From positions 1-42,158 of the forward strand of contig JAISPJ010000042.1 in NCBI GenBank assembly GCA_031274995.1: a DNA stretch of 42,158 bases, given 5' to 3'. This DNA is from Azoarcus sp. GTDB taxonomy: Bacteria; Pseudomonadota; Gammaproteobacteria; Burkholderiales; Rhodocyclaceae. The number at the start of each line of letters is the position of its first letter. Position 1 is the stretch's first letter. The notes beneath the pieces were generated by a model that had not been told where the DNA came from, searched no databases, and saw nothing but the letters and a program-made list of their open reading frames with translations. Made by a program: the position numbers and the translations under genes. Shown piece after piece: positions 41,902 through 42,158 of this stretch.

Positions 41902-42158
41902 ATGGACGCCGCCGCCCGCCTTCCTGCCGTGAATGATGAGCTGCTGCGCACGCTGCCGCCCGTGCTGCGCGCGGTCGTGCGGGCGCTGGGGCTGATGCGC
42001 GCCCAAGAATGGCTGCGGGACTACGGCGGCGTAACCATCAACCTGCCGCAGTACAGGACAGGGGCGCTGTCCCTCTCGCCGGTGGAACTGGAGGCGATGC
42101 GCGCCACGCTCGCCCCGCATCTCGACGCGGACGGGCGATTCTGGTCGCCGAAGGCGGA
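41902..42158 (+). CDS. Mor-like middle-operon activator of a Mu-like phage (partial, cut by right edge)
   Basis: The frame is open from the ATG at 41902 to the window end, giving 85 complete codons. The visible part has LPPVLRAVVRALGLMRAQEW then LRDYGGVTINLPQ, close to the dimerisation region of Mor/C activators, where a helix is followed by a 'GG-x-x-I/Y-x-P' strand. The expected C-terminal DNA-binding helix-turn-helix is beyond the edge. Placement after a gemA-like gene supports the call. Mor turns on middle genes of Mu. Confidence 0.55.
   Translation, partial: MDAAARLPAVNDELLRTLPPVLRAVVRALGLMRAQEWLRDYGGVTINLPQYRTGALSLSPVELEAMRATLAPHLDADGRFWSPKA

Overview
The window looks like a piece of a GC-rich betaproteobacterial chromosome, possibly from the Rhodocyclales. 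This is inferred from gene content and order, not from a marker gene. The minus-strand block aroQ-accB-accC-prmA-DUF3426, the Gcr-type 'site-specific recombinase' family, thrH next to purU, fixABCX, mpl and a DiaA/GmhA-DolP pair all fit such an organism. Almost every base up to about 39.3 kb is taken by tightly packed core genes. Many neighbours overlap by ATGA or TGATG.

Layout, left to right. 1-5.5 kb (minus): the start of a branched-chain amino acid type ABC importer (permease cut by the left edge, plus its binding protein), ComEC, and a DHH-family phosphoesterase. 5.5-7.3 kb (minus): an alpha/beta hydrolase overlapping nudC. 7.5-12.0 kb (plus): queD, the Gcr-family membrane protein, a CYTH protein and an unrecognised helical protein. 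12.0-15.0 kb (minus): a NudJ-type Nudix gene overlapping mnmA, and an HD-GYP protein. 15.2-20.5 kb (plus): thrH, purU and fixABCX, the last a bifurcating flavoprotein chain whose three junctions are all ATGA. 20.6-25.2 kb (minus): macA-macB-tolC-like tripartite efflux. 25.4-28.6 kb (minus): lgt, a tiny 60-codon gene and an EAL phosphodiesterase with a dead GGDEF domain. 28.8-29.7 kb (plus): a PfkB kinase. 29.7-35.0 kb (minus): aroQ, accB, accC, prmA and a proline-rich DUF3426 protein. 35.0-39.3 kb: an unknown conserved gene divergent from mpl, then diaA/gmhA-dolP and xthA.

From about 39.3 kb the character changes. There is an odd 97-codon ORF, a hairpin cluster resembling the right end of an IS200/IS605-family element, an AT-richer pair of exported proteins (a lipoprotein and a small secreted protein) and a broken gene tail. 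The sequence then jumps abruptly to GC-rich phage genes of the Mu type (GemA-like, then Mor-like) that run off the right edge. This right-hand 2.8 kb is the accessory part and the likeliest place for something undescribed.

Two c-di-GMP hydrolase-type proteins (HD-GYP and EAL) are present, with no intact diguanylate cyclase. I found no tRNA, rRNA, CRISPR array or complete insertion sequence.
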